Below are positions 50,993 through 59,579 of a stretch of DNA of 64,000 nt, one piece after another; position 1 is the first letter of the stretch, and each line of letters starts with the position of its first letter. This DNA is from Nannocystis exedens (GTDB lineage: Bacteria > Myxococcota_A > Polyangia > Nannocystales > Nannocystaceae), in the NCBI RefSeq assembly GCF_002343915.1, contig NZ_NETK01000001.1, positions 5,718,001 through 5,782,000 of the forward strand, in the 5' to 3' direction. The position numbers and the translations under genes are program-made. The notes under the pieces are model-generated. The model saw only the letters and a list, made by a program, of their open reading frames with translations. It did no database searches and was not told the origin of the DNA.

Positions 50993-51040
50993 ATGTTCGA
51001 TGAGACATGCACGAACGGGCATGTTCGATTGAACATGTTC
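50993..51040. repeat. Palindromic element, copy 15 (variant arms, two units)
   Basis: ATGTTC-GATGA-GACAT, then ATGTTC-GATT-GAACAT followed by GTTC. The arms changed from GTCC/GGAC to GTTC/GAAC on both sides, so base pairing is conserved while sequence is not. Lies between convergent genes. Confidence 0.7.
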
Positions 51041-51193
51041 CTGTGGACCAGCGCTCGCGGACGTTCGCCCGGGCCCGCGTTGCCGGGGCGTCCGCAGGCC
51101 GAGCGAAGGCCGCGGCTCGCGGCCGACGTCGGGATCCCGGGGCGCGTCGCGTCCTCGCGCCCGGGCGGCGCGAGGACGGTCCGTGCATGCGCG

Positions 51194-53101
51194 CTAGAAC
51201 GACAGCGCCTCGGCGTCGAGGACGTCGTTGGCGGGATCGGTGGCGATCGTCTTGCCGGCCGGGGCCGGGACCTGGTTCTCGACCCAGTCGACCAGGTAGA
51301 GGAACGCGCGCTCGGCGTAGGGCTGCATCAGCACGAAGCGGTCGGCCGCGCCCTCCTCGCCGATCGTGCCGTCGAAGTCGAAGTCGAGGCCGACCCCGTC
51401 GCTGTGGGCGTCGACGTGGCCGCCGTGCGACACGACGTAGAGGCGGTGCTGCGACGGCGTGCCGAACGCCGCCACCGCGGCGCGGTAGCTCAGCGCGTGC
51501 GCGCCGAGGCCGTTGAGGCCGTCGCCGTCGCCGTGGACGCTGATCAGCGGGGCCGAGAACTCGCCGGTGGTCGCGTTGAGCAGCGCCCACTCGACGTGCT
51601 CCTCGGTGAAGCCGCCGTCCTGGGCCTGCGCCAGCCACTCGTACATCGCGGGCGGCTCGTCGTTCGGGCCGGTGTAGCACGAGTAGGCCGCGGCCTCGGC
51701 GGCGTCGTGGCCCATGAGCTCGGCGCGGAACACGTAGCCGGTGAAGTTGTAGTAGCCGACGCCCTTGAACTGCGGCAGGCCGAAGCCCTTGAGGTAGTCG
51801 AACGCGGTGTTGTAGGCGCCCCAGATCGTCGCCGAGGCCGGGTCGAAGCCGGCGGCCTGCATCCCGGCCTGCGCGTTCGGGTACGGCGGGATCTGGGCGT
51901 AGTTCGCCGGCGTCGTCTCCGTCAGCGGGTCGTAGGCCCAGCGCATCGTCAGCGCCGCCGCCTCGTTGGTGCGGATCAGGTGGTCGCCCGCGGCCAGCTC
52001 GGCCGGGGTCACGACGTCGTCGGCGTCGGTGTCGAGCACCCGCGCGTCGGGCCAGTAGACGCCGGCCCAGTCGAGGCCGCCGGCGAACACGGCCGGCTCG
52101 CCCTGCAGCACGCGCAGGCGGTCGAGCTCGAGCGCGCGGCGGACCTGGTAGCCGCCGTTCGACAGGCCCGCGGCGTAGACCGCGACCGGCGCCTCGCCGT
52201 AGGCGGCGGTGAGCCGCTCGCCGGCCCACAGCCCGAGGTCGAGCAGCATCGTGCCCCAGTGCTGCGACGGGTGCTGCTTGTTGAGCATGGTCGCGTTGCC
52301 GTCGACGCCGCCGTTGGTCATGCCCTTGTTGCCGACGACCACCGCGTAGCCCTGCGACACCAGCCACGCCAGCAGCACGCCGTGGCTCGACCACTCGTTG
52401 CGCGTGCCCGGGGTGCCGAGCACCACGAGGCGCCCGTTGTAGTCGGTCGGCACCGCCAGCACGATCTCCTGCGTGCGTCCCTCGATCGTCAGCGCGCCGG
52501 TCACCTCGACGCCCGGCGTCTCGCTGGTCGGCACCCGCTGCGCGCTGTGCAGGATGCTCGCCTTCATGGCGTCGACCTTCTTCTGCTCGCTCGCCGGCAG
52601 CGCGTCGTACTCGGCGCTGCCCTTCACGAGCCCCCAGTAGGTGCTGTGCTCGATGCCCCCGTCGCCGCCGCCGAGCCAGTCGACCCGCACGCCGCCGTCG
52701 AGGCCGACCACCAGCGCGTCGAGGTCCGGCGGCACGTCGCCGGTGGTGGTGTCGGTGGTGGTGTCGGTGCCGCCGGTGGTGTCGGGGCCCGTCGAGGTCG
52801 ACGTCGTGGTGGTCGTGTCGCTCGTGGTGTCGACCGGGTCGCCGGTGGTGGTGGTCTCGCCGGTGGTGGTCGTGGTCGTGGTGTCGTCGGTGGTCGTGAT
52901 GTCCCCGGTCGTCGGCGGCTCACCGGTCGTCGGCGGCGCGACGGTGGTCTCGGTGGCGGTCGTCGTCGTCGCGTCGGTGTCGGTCGTGCCGGTCGAGGTG
53001 TCGGTGCCGGTCGAGGTGTCGGTGTCGGTGGTCGTCACGGCCGAGTCGCCGCAGGCGACCAGCAAGGCGAAGGAAGTCGGGAGCGCGCTGCGAATGTGCA
53101 T
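51194..53101 (-). CDS. Alpha/beta-hydrolase lipoprotein, 3-hydroxybutyrate-oligomer-hydrolase-like
   Basis: 635 residues from ATG 53101. Lipobox LLVAC (Cys about 17), then about 100 residues of Thr/Asp/Gly/Ser-only linker. Hydrolase domain from about 120: EIVLAVPTDYNGRLVVLGTPGTRNEWSSHGVLLAWLV, nucleophile elbow VYAAGLSNGGYQVRRAL, VLDTDADDVVTPAEL and DFDFDGTIGEEGAADRF (EF-hand-like loops), acid/His region HGDGDGLNGLGAH and VSHGGHVDAHSDG. It resembles secreted 3-hydroxybutyrate oligomer hydrolases or feruloyl-esterase/tannase-like enzymes, though this is less certain than the rest of the cluster. Convergent with the PHB operon. As a surface lipoprotein it could hydrolyse the oligomers released by the extracellular depolymerase. 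Confidence 0.72.
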   Translation of the reverse strand: MHIRSALPTSFALLVACGDSAVTTTDTDTSTGTDTSTGTTDTDATTTTATETTVAPPTTGEPPTTGDITTTDDTTTTTTTGETTTTGDPVDTTSDTTTTTSTSTGPDTTGGTDTTTDTTTGDVPPDLDALVVGLDGGVRVDWLGGGDGGIEHSTYWGLVKGSAEYDALPASEQKKVDAMKASILHSAQRVPTSETPGVEVTGALTIEGRTQEIVLAVPTDYNGRLVVLGTPGTRNEWSSHGVLLAWLVSQGYAVVVGNKGMTNGGVDGNATMLNKQHPSQHWGTMLLDLGLWAGERLTAAYGEAPVAVYAAGLSNGGYQVRRALELDRLRVLQGEPAVFAGGLDWAGVYWPDARVLDTDADDVVTPAELAAGDHLIRTNEAAALTMRWAYDPLTETTPANYAQIPPYPNAQAGMQAAGFDPASATIWGAYNTAFDYLKGFGLPQFKGVGYYNFTGYVFRAELMGHDAAEAAAYSCYTGPNDEPPAMYEWLAQAQDGGFTEEHVEWALLNATTGEFSAPLISVHGDGDGLNGLGAHALSYRAAVAAFGTPSQHRLYVVSHGGHVDAHSDGVGLDFDFDGTIGEEGAADRFVLMQPYAERAFLYLVDWVENQVPAPAGKTIATDPANDVLDAEALSF

Positions 53102-53551
53102 AGCGGAGCAGACCACATGGACCCGTGAAAGCAAAGCGCCGAATACGTGGGGCCCGCGGCCCGCTGCGGCAATCACCGCAGCGGCGATCGCTCGTGCGAT
53201 CGCACGGCCTGGCGTCGCATCGAGGCGCGGTGAGGTCGAGGCGATCGTCGGCGCGAGCTCGCCGGGGTTCTGCTGCCCTCGCGCGAGCGGACCGCGGCGC
53301 GCGTGCCAGCTCTCGCAGCGCGTGGCACCGATGATTGCGGCGGTCCGCGGCTCGCGCTCGCGGTGAAACGCGTTGCACCGCGAATTGCCGCGAGGGCTCG
53401 CGCTCGAGCTCGTGGAATTCCCTGCGCGGGGGATTACGCGCCCGGCGCGAAATGTCGTGAGCGGTGAAATCGCAGCAGCGAAAGTGGCGCGGCGCACAGG
53501 GGCGAGGGCAGGGGCGGCCGGGGCGCCGCGGACTCGCGTATGGTCCGCGCC
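53102..53551. other. Spacer between hydrolase and HMG-CoA synthase genes
   Basis: About 450 bases with divergent promoters. No supportable gene and no palindromic element recognised. Confidence 0.4.
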
Positions 53552-55033
53552 ATGTCCGAAGCGCTTGCTCCTGCGAACCCGGGCCTCTCGGGGCTCTCGT
53601 TGTACGTACCGCGACCGCGCGTCACGCTGGCCGCGTTCGCCGAATGGACGGGCGCCGAGCCGGCCAAGCTCGCGGCGGTGGTCGGCGACGCGTTCCGCGT
53701 GCCGCAGCCCGAGGAGGACGTCTATACGATGGCGGCCGCGGCGGTGCTGCGGCTCTTGCGAGCGCACGACGTCGATCCGGCGCGCGTCGGCATGCTGGCG
53801 CTCGGCACCGAGTCGAGCCTCGACAACGCGGTCGGCGCGGTGATCGTGCGCGGCATGGTCGACGACGCGCTGCGCCGGGCCGGGCGCGCGCCGCTGCCGC
53901 GCGACGTCGAGGTGCCGGAGGTCAAGCACGCCTGCCTCGGCGGGATGTATGCGCTCAAGGCGGCGCTGCGCTACGTGCAGACCGACGGCGCCGATCGGGT
54001 GGCGATCGTGGTCGCCGCGGACATCGCCCAGTACGAGCGCGGCAGCTCGGGCGAGCCGACGCAGGGCGCGGGCGCGGTGGCGATGCTGGTCGAGCCGCGG
54101 GCGCGCCTGCTGGCGCTCGACCTGCGCGCCGCGGGCAGCTCGTCCGACGAGCGCGGCTGGGACTTTCGCAAGCCGGTCGCGCGCCACTTCATGGCGGAGT
54201 ACCCGGAGAGCTGCCGCGGCGAGCGCGACTTCCCGGTGTTCAACGGCAAGTACTCGACGGTCTGCTACGTCGAGGCGGTGGTGCGGGCGCTGCAGTCGGC
54301 CCACGCGCGGGTCGGCGGCGACCCGCGGGCACTGCTGCACCAGCCGGCGGCGCTGCTGCTGCACCGCCCGTACGATCGCATGCCGGTCGCGGCCCTCGGC
54401 GCGGCGTGGGTGTGGGCCTGCGTCCGCGCCGGCGACCGCGAGGCCCTGCGCGCGGCGTGCCTGGCCGCCGACGTCGGCTTCGACGCGCTGGTCGCCGAGC
54501 TCGGCAGTGACAGCCGCGTCCGCGACGGCGTGCTCGCCCACGGGCCCGAATTCGACCCGCTGGCGCGCACGCAGGCGGTCGCGCGGCAGCTGGCGAAGGA
54601 CGAGGCGTTCGCGCGCGTGCTGGCGGCGACGCAGCCGGGCCGCGCGCTGGTGCGGCAGCTCGGCAACCTCTACACGGCGTCGCTGCCGGCGTGGATCGCC
54701 GCGGCCTTCGCCGACGCCGAGGCGCGCGCGCTGGCGTGGGACGGGGCGGCCGTCACGCTGATCGGCTACGGCAGCGGCGACGCGGCCGAGGTGTGGTCCG
54801 GCCGCGTGGCGCCCGGCTGGCGCGAGGCGGCGGCGCGCATCGACGTCAAGGGCGCGCTCGCCGGGGCCATCGAGCTCGCGCGCGAGGACTACGAGGCGCT
54901 GCACGAGCGCCGCGCGCCGACCCGCGAGCTGCCGGCGCCGACCCCGTTCGCGGTGGCCGGCCGCGGGCGGACGTACGGGCGCAACTGGCAGGACGTCGGG
55001 GTCGCGCACTACCGCGTGAGCGAGGCGGGCTGA
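53552..55033 (+). CDS. mvaS: Hydroxymethylglutaryl-CoA synthase
   Basis: 493 residues from ATG 53552 (ATG 53540, four codons upstream, is equally possible). Thiolase fold: LSLYVPRPRVTLAAFAEWTG, the nucleophile in VPEVKHACLGGMYALKAAL (catalytic Cys), IAQYERGSSGEPTQGAGAVAMLV, and the His region LLHRPYDRMPVAALG. C-terminal GNLYTASLPAWIAAAFADAEA and IGYGSGDAAEVWSGRV are family hallmarks. It makes HMG-CoA from acetyl-CoA and acetoacetyl-CoA, the first step of the mevalonate pathway, which myxobacteria use; acetoacetate from the PHB pathway is a possible source. No other mevalonate genes are adjacent. Confidence 0.9.
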   Translation: MSEALAPANPGLSGLSLYVPRPRVTLAAFAEWTGAEPAKLAAVVGDAFRVPQPEEDVYTMAAAAVLRLLRAHDVDPARVGMLALGTESSLDNAVGAVIVRGMVDDALRRAGRAPLPRDVEVPEVKHACLGGMYALKAALRYVQTDGADRVAIVVAADIAQYERGSSGEPTQGAGAVAMLVEPRARLLALDLRAAGSSSDERGWDFRKPVARHFMAEYPESCRGERDFPVFNGKYSTVCYVEAVVRALQSAHARVGGDPRALLHQPAALLLHRPYDRMPVAALGAAWVWACVRAGDREALRAACLAADVGFDALVAELGSDSRVRDGVLAHGPEFDPLARTQAVARQLAKDEAFARVLAATQPGRALVRQLGNLYTASLPAWIAAAFADAEARALAWDGAAVTLIGYGSGDAAEVWSGRVAPGWREAAARIDVKGALAGAIELAREDYEALHERRAPTRELPAPTPFAVAGRGRTYGRNWQDVGVAHYRVSEAG

Positions 55034-55084
55034 CGGCGGCAGCGGGCCCGGCTCGCTCCCCCCCCGGTGGGTGCGAGGATGGCC

Positions 55085-55131
55085 CTTGAGACATGCCTTG
55101 AGAGACATGCCCATCAAGACGGTCTTGAGGG
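55085..55131. repeat. Palindromic element, copy 16 (degenerate, double)
   Basis: CTTGAGACATGCCTTGAGAG then ACATGCCCATCAAGACGGTCTTGAGG: repeated GACATGC words and CTTGA/TCAAG arms. Lies 50 bases after the HMG-CoA synthase stop. Confidence 0.5.
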
Positions 55132-55176
55132 TCGCGCGCCGCAAGAGACGCGTCATAATCTGCTGCGCCACCCGGC

Positions 55177-56298
55177 TCATGCCCGCCGCTGGCGAGGCTC
55201 GGAAGAGCTGGGACATGTTGAAAAGGACATGTCCTTTTCAACATGTTTTGGAGAGGATGCCCTTCGGCGCCGTCGCAGTCCCGCCGCGACGAGCAACCAC
55301 GCGAGCCCGGGCTCGCCGACGGCGCAGCCGCGGCTCGCCACCGGCGGCGGCTCTCGCGGGCTCGCCGGCGCGGGGGGCTCGCTCGCGGAGGGCTCCGTGG
55401 AGCTGCCGGCCGCGGGCGTGACCTCGGTCGGGGCGGTAGGACACGCGAGCGACACGTCGATCGCCGGCGTCGTGACGACCGCGCGGCGATCGGGCGTGGC
55501 CACCTCGATCTCCACGCGATGGAGGCCCGGCGTCAGGCCCGGCGGTGTCGCGCCCTGGCCTCGTGCGATCTGCTCCGCCGCGGGGCTGCGCTGGCACACC
55601 GTGAACACCAGGTCGGTGCCGGGCTCGTCGGTCCACGCGCGGCCCGGTTCGACAGGCTCGCACAGGCTGTGCCGCGGCGCCCATGGCCGGCCGTCGACGC
55701 GCGTCGTGAACAGCAGGGAGCCGCGCAGCGGTTCGACCTCGGGCGGCAGCTCGACCCGCAGCGGCACCGCGGCGGCGGTGATCCCCTCGATGCAGATGGC
55801 CGGGGCGGCGATCGACAGCGACTGCTCCGTCGGCGCGCCGGCCCGCAATGTGGCCTGCGTCAGCTCCAGCGGCGCCGCGGCGATCGTGACCGTCGTCGTC
55901 GCCTCGGCCGGAGGCAAGGCGTCTTTGTCCTTCCTCGCCCTGCGCATGTCGCTGGCGAGCGGCCCCTCGCGGACCGTGACCTCGTACACCTGGCCCGGCT
56001 TGAAATTCTCCGCCGGCACGATCAGATCGATCCCCTGCTCCTCGGCGATCGTGTGCTTCACCGGCACCTTGCGCCGCCCCTCGACCCGCACCACCGACAC
56101 CCGGTCCGAGCTGCCTGTCAGCCGCTCCGCGCCCGCCCACGCGAACCCGCGCGCTCCCGGCGGCAGCGAGCCGTCGGCGCCGAGGTACAGCCGACCCGCG
56201 CCGAGCTGCGGCCACGCGCACGAGCAGGCCCGCGCCTCACCCTCGCCGATCACCGCCAGCGCCACGCTCGCCACGATCACCGTCGTCGCCAGTCGCAC
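55177..56298 (-). CDS. Secreted protein with C-terminal sorting tail extended by a palindromic element
   Basis: 373 residues from GTG 56298. Sec signal (MRLATTVIVASVALAVIGEGEARA), then Cys-containing ACSCAWPQLGAGRLY and about 260 residues of beta-rich, unrecognised sequence. Near the end a Pro/Ser/Glu linker leads to GCAVGEPGLAWLLVAAGLRRRRR, which is a MYXO-CTERM-like sorting tail (Gly/Cys, one membrane helix, Arg cluster). Such tails normally end a protein. Here translation goes on for 27 residues (ASSPKHVEKDMSFSTCPSSS...), because a perfect 34-base palindrome (55213-55246) occupies the place where the stop is expected. Probably an outer-surface protein with a modified tail. Confidence 0.75.
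   Translation of the reverse strand: MRLATTVIVASVALAVIGEGEARACSCAWPQLGAGRLYLGADGSLPPGARGFAWAGAERLTGSSDRVSVVRVEGRRKVPVKHTIAEEQGIDLIVPAENFKPGQVYEVTVREGPLASDMRRARKDKDALPPAEATTTVTIAAAPLELTQATLRAGAPTEQSLSIAAPAICIEGITAAAVPLRVELPPEVEPLRGSLLFTTRVDGRPWAPRHSLCEPVEPGRAWTDEPGTDLVFTVCQRSPAAEQIARGQGATPPGLTPGLHRVEIEVATPDRRAVVTTPAIDVSLACPTAPTEVTPAAGSSTEPSASEPPAPASPREPPPVASRGCAVGEPGLAWLLVAAGLRRRRRASSPKHVEKDMSFSTCPSSSEPRQRRA
55213..55246. repeat. Palindromic element, copy 17, perfect 34-base palindrome
   Basis: ACATGTTGAAAAGGACA mirrored exactly by TGTCCTTTTCAACATGT. It is the longest perfect copy in the window and lies inside the C-terminal codons of the sorting-tail protein. Confidence 0.8.
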
Positions 56299-56770
56299 GG
56301 TCCGAGCTCACCACGGGCCGCCGGGCCCGTCAACCGTGGCGGCTCGGAGCCGGCGATCCCGCCGTGCATGTCGTCCGCGGGGCCCTTCGCTGCGCACGCG
56401 GGACGGCGAGCGCCGAGGCGTCGCCCCGGCGGGCATGACCGGGAATGGACGGAGAGTCGCGGATCGGTCGCAGGTTTGATGAAATGACCTGAAGGACAGG
56501 TCCGGATCGGGCGCGGCCGACACCGAGCATACGCGGAGCCGCGGCCGTCGACGGATTCGCATCGCCCTCCGCGCACGCGCCGGCGTCCGCGTCGCGGCAC
56601 GACCAGGCTCCCTGAACTCGCCGTCCGCAGCCCATACGGGCCGTGCCGTGCCGCGACCGCCGCCGAGCCGCCGACCGCGGCGCCGACGAGCACGAAGCGC
56701 GGTGAAAGGCACCTCCCGCGCGCGGGCGGCAGCCGCCCCGCCTCGATCGGGCTTCGGCTACCATGCGCGC
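56299..56770. other. Spacer between sorting-tail and J-domain genes
   Basis: About 470 bases carrying divergent promoters and the palindromic element at 56482-56503. No supportable gene. Confidence 0.4.
56482..56503. repeat. Palindromic element, copy 18
   Basis: AAATGACCTGAAGGACAGGTCC: ACCT/AGGT and GGACAGGTCC-type arms, close to copies 3-7. Confidence 0.5.
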
Positions 56771-57286
56771 GTGTCCGAGCTGTTCGCCGCCGCCGTCTCG
56801 ATCGCCCCGACCCGGCGGCGTCGCTTCCTGTGGGCCGCGTGGTGGACCGCCCCGCCCTCGCGCGAGCCGTTCCGCCGGCCGGACGCCTCGGAAGGCGGCG
56901 CGCGCTCCCGGGACGAGGCGCTGCGCCGGGCGGAGAAGGCAGCAGGGCGCACGCTGGTGCAGATCGAGCCGCTGTGGGCGCGCGCGTGGGCCCGCGTGCT
57001 GATGGGCGAGCCGCCGTTCACGCAGACGACCGGCGACGCCACGCGCGCCGCGCCGCGAGCGAGCCGCGAGCCGGAGCAGGCGTCGATCTGGCAGCTGCTC
57101 GGGCTCACACCCCAGGCCACGGTCGCGGAGATCCGCGCAGCCTTTCGCCAGCGCGCCCTGGTGACCCACCCGGACCGCGGCGGCGACCCCGAGGCCTTCC
57201 GCGCGCTGCGAGCGGCCCACGACGAGGCGCTCGCCCGCCGCACCCGCACCGCCAAGCGACCGCGCCGCAAGCGGCCGGAATCGTGA
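56771..57286 (+). CDS. J-domain (DnaJ-like) protein
   Basis: 171 residues from GTG 56771; a longer frame upstream is Arg/Pro-rich and less likely. N-terminal about 110 residues are basic and unrecognised (RRRRFLWAAWWTAPP). The C-terminal J domain is SIWQLLGLTPQATVAEIRAAFRQRALVTHPDRGGDPEAFRALRAAHDEALARR with the HPD motif that stimulates Hsp70 ATPase, and a Lys/Arg tail. A J domain at the C-terminus is unusual for DnaJ itself but common in specialised co-chaperones. Partner unknown. Confidence 0.8.
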   Translation: MSELFAAAVSIAPTRRRRFLWAAWWTAPPSREPFRRPDASEGGARSRDEALRRAEKAAGRTLVQIEPLWARAWARVLMGEPPFTQTTGDATRAAPRASREPEQASIWQLLGLTPQATVAEIRAAFRQRALVTHPDRGGDPEAFRALRAAHDEALARRTRTAKRPRRKRPES

Positions 57287-57489
57287 CAGCTCGGCGGACT
57301 CGCCGGCGCGACTGCTCCGGGCGACGGATACGCGTGGCGGCGGACTCGCACGCGTGAATCGTCGCGGCGACGCACTCGCGGCCTGCGAGCGCAGGATCCG
57401 CGATCGCAGGGACTCGCGCCGGCCCGGCGCTCGCGTCGGGCGGCGCGACGCTGGCCCGGCGATGCGCGGACGAGGGCGCTCTCGCCGAT

Positions 57490-57521
57490 CATGCTACATG
57501 TCTTTGAAGGCATGTAGCATG
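57490..57521. repeat. Palindromic element, copy 19
   Basis: CATGCTACATG and CATGTAGCATG, perfect 11-base arms around TCTTTGAAGG. It starts nine bases past the stop of the lipoprotein gene at 57530 (minus strand), a typical terminator position. Confidence 0.75.
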
Positions 57522-57529
57522 ATTGTCGA

Positions 57530-59200
57530 TCATTCGACGACCACGTGGCGGTAGCCGAGCTGGGGGTCGACGATGTGGAGGTCGAGCTGGCGGGCGGCGG
57601 CGTCGCCGGTGATCCAGGCGGCCGCGCCCGCGAGCGGGAAGGCGTCGTCGCCGCGGGGCAGGTGCGTGTCGGCGACCAGCGCGGCGGGCACCAGCGCCTC
57701 GCCGGTGGCGTCGATGACCATGCCCCACGTCCCGGCGAAGGCCGGCTGGGCGCCGTCCCAGCGCTCCCACAGCACCACGTAGGTGTCGTCGCCCAGCGGC
57801 ACCAGCTTGGGCCGCTCGGCGTGCGAGGTGCCGCCGTTCTCGGTCTGATAGTGGGTCAGCCAGCGCAGCCGGTTCTGCCGCGGCTGGCCGCCGGACTCGA
57901 CGTCGAGGGTGTCGGGCAGGGCAGGGTCGAGGTGCATCCCGCTGTCGGCGGGCAACGTTTCGAAGTCGCGACGCACCCGCACGATCGCCAGCTCGCGCGC
58001 GCCCGACACCATCTCGCCGGTGCCGGTCGTCGACTCGGTGGCGAACAGGGCCAGGTAGCCGAAGGCCGGATCGCCGCCGATCGGCGCGGCGTTGCCCAGG
58101 CGCGTGAAGGTGTTGTTGTTGCCGGTGTTGCCCTTGATCGCCAGCAGCGAGTACGGGTCGCTGTCGGGCTCGACGCGGGCGAAGGTGACGTCGCGCGGGA
58201 AGGCGTCGCCGAGGTGGAGCTCGAGGAAGCCGGTGCCGTCGTGGAAGAGGCGCTGGTCGAAGGAGTGACTGACCCAGATCGACGAGGTGCGCGTGACGGC
58301 GCCGGAGCCGGCGTCGAGGTGGGTGGTGAGCGCCTTCTGGTGGCGCGCCATGATGTTCCAGTCGGTGTCGGTGTTGTTGCCGTGGACGAGGGCCAGCGCG
58401 CCGGCGCCCCAGGCCAGCCGCGCGGTGCCGGCGACCATGGGGTTGATGATCGGCTCGGAGTCCGGCGCGACGGCCTCGCGGCCGAGGTCGACGTCGGTGT
58501 CGAAGTGGACGGCGCCGTCCCACGACTGCTTGACGACGCGGACGATGCCGCCGCGGTGCTGGCCCGGCTGCGGGTCCTCGAGCGTCAGGGTGTCGCCCTC
58601 GGCGACGCCGCTGGCGACGTAGAGCTGGCCGTCGGGGTCGCGCGCGAGGCCCATGATCCGGTCGAGCATCGGCGGCTCGAGCACGGCGGTGACGACGTAA
58701 TCGTCGGCGCTCGGCTCGAGCCGCAGGACGTAGGCGTGACCCTCGGGGCTTTCGGCGTAGTCCTGGACGAGGACGTCGATCGTGGCGCCCAGCGGCACCG
58801 CGACGATCTCGGGCGACTTGCCGTACTGCGGCTCCCAGCTCGCGGGGCCGACGAGGTCCTGCTGGTCGGTGTCGAACGGCACCAGCAGCTCGGCGATCGT
58901 GGCGACCGGCACCGGCAGCGGCTCGCCGGTGTCCGTGGTGCCGGTCGAGGTCGGGCCGGTGTCGGTGGCGACGGGCCCGGTCGTGGTGGCCTCGTCGACG
59001 GCGGTCGTGCCGGGCGCGCTCGCGCTGCCGGTGGTCGGCGCGTCGAGGGTCTCGCCCGGGCTGCTCGTGGCGGCCTCGCTGGTCGCGTCGGTGACGGCCT
59101 GGACGGTCTCGCCCTCGTTCGGCTCGCCGACTCCGCTGCACGCCGCCGCCCACGAGAGCCCGAGCGCCGCCCACCTGCTTCGCCTCGCGTCGATCGCCAT
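57530..59200 (-). CDS. Large beta-rich lipoprotein of unknown function
   Basis: 556 residues. Lipobox WAAAC (Cys about 21), then a Thr/Ser/Ala/Gly linker to about residue 95. The main part has repeated patterns of PxxxDRIMGLARDPDGQLYVASG, FDTDVDLGREAVAPDSEPIINPMVAG and LVPLGDDTYVVLWERWDG, suggesting a propeller built of irregular blades. No catalytic motif or named family recognised. Probably exposed at the cell surface. The spacer before it holds a palindromic element (59337-59370). Confidence 0.75.
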   Translation of the reverse strand: MAIDARRSRWAALGLSWAAACSGVGEPNEGETVQAVTDATSEAATSSPGETLDAPTTGSASAPGTTAVDEATTTGPVATDTGPTSTGTTDTGEPLPVPVATIAELLVPFDTDQQDLVGPASWEPQYGKSPEIVAVPLGATIDVLVQDYAESPEGHAYVLRLEPSADDYVVTAVLEPPMLDRIMGLARDPDGQLYVASGVAEGDTLTLEDPQPGQHRGGIVRVVKQSWDGAVHFDTDVDLGREAVAPDSEPIINPMVAGTARLAWGAGALALVHGNNTDTDWNIMARHQKALTTHLDAGSGAVTRTSSIWVSHSFDQRLFHDGTGFLELHLGDAFPRDVTFARVEPDSDPYSLLAIKGNTGNNNTFTRLGNAAPIGGDPAFGYLALFATESTTGTGEMVSGARELAIVRVRRDFETLPADSGMHLDPALPDTLDVESGGQPRQNRLRWLTHYQTENGGTSHAERPKLVPLGDDTYVVLWERWDGAQPAFAGTWGMVIDATGEALVPAALVADTHLPRGDDAFPLAGAAAWITGDAAARQLDLHIVDPQLGYRHVVVE

Positions 59201-59542
59201 GATTGCGACGGTAGAGGATCGCCGCGGCGCTCGTCGAGAGGTCGCGCAGACCCTGGCCCGAGGCCGCGACCTTGCGGGCCGTGGACCTCATGCGCGCGAG
59301 CGCAGTGTCCGCGACGCGCGCGAGGCTGAATCATGGCATGTTCAAACGAACATGTTTTAAAAAACATATGCGCAGATGGGGGCTTGCGAGCGCCGCCCCC
59401 GCGCCTGAGGTGGGGGCATCGACGCCCGCGCCCTTCACGTCCGCGACGCGCGGACGCCCGCGCTTTCACGTCCGCGACGGCGGCGAACCGCCGAGCGTGG
59501 CGGTCCCCGCTCGCGGGATGCGGCGATCGACGCCCGCGCGCT
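59201..59542. other. Spacer with tandem copies of the SDR gene end
   Basis: No supportable gene. Contains a palindromic element (59337-59370) and degenerate copies of the SDR gene's last bases at 59419-59453 and 59452-59502. Confidence 0.5.
59337..59370. repeat. Palindromic element, copy 20 (AT-rich variant)
   Basis: CATGTTC-AAAC-GAACATG, then ATGTTTT-AA-AAAACAT, two perfect hairpins sharing the ACATGTT word. Arms differ from other copies but pair exactly. Confidence 0.7.
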
Positions 59543-59579
59543 TCAGGTCCGCGACGGCGGCGGACCGCCGAGCGTGGCC
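59419..59579. repeat. Three degenerate tandem copies of an SDR gene 3' end
   Basis: The words GACGCCCGCG, TTCACGTCCGCGAC and GGCGGCG(A/G)ACCGCCGAGCGTGG recur at 59419, 59452 and 59526. The last copy is the real end of the SDR gene (stop at 59543-59545). The others lie after it and cannot be translated usefully. Confidence 0.65.

Noticed and set aside
55177..55250. Simple intrinsic terminator at 55213-55246
   Set aside because: The palindrome lies inside a reading frame and has the family ACATGT core; a terminator role is possible but not sufficient as the explanation.
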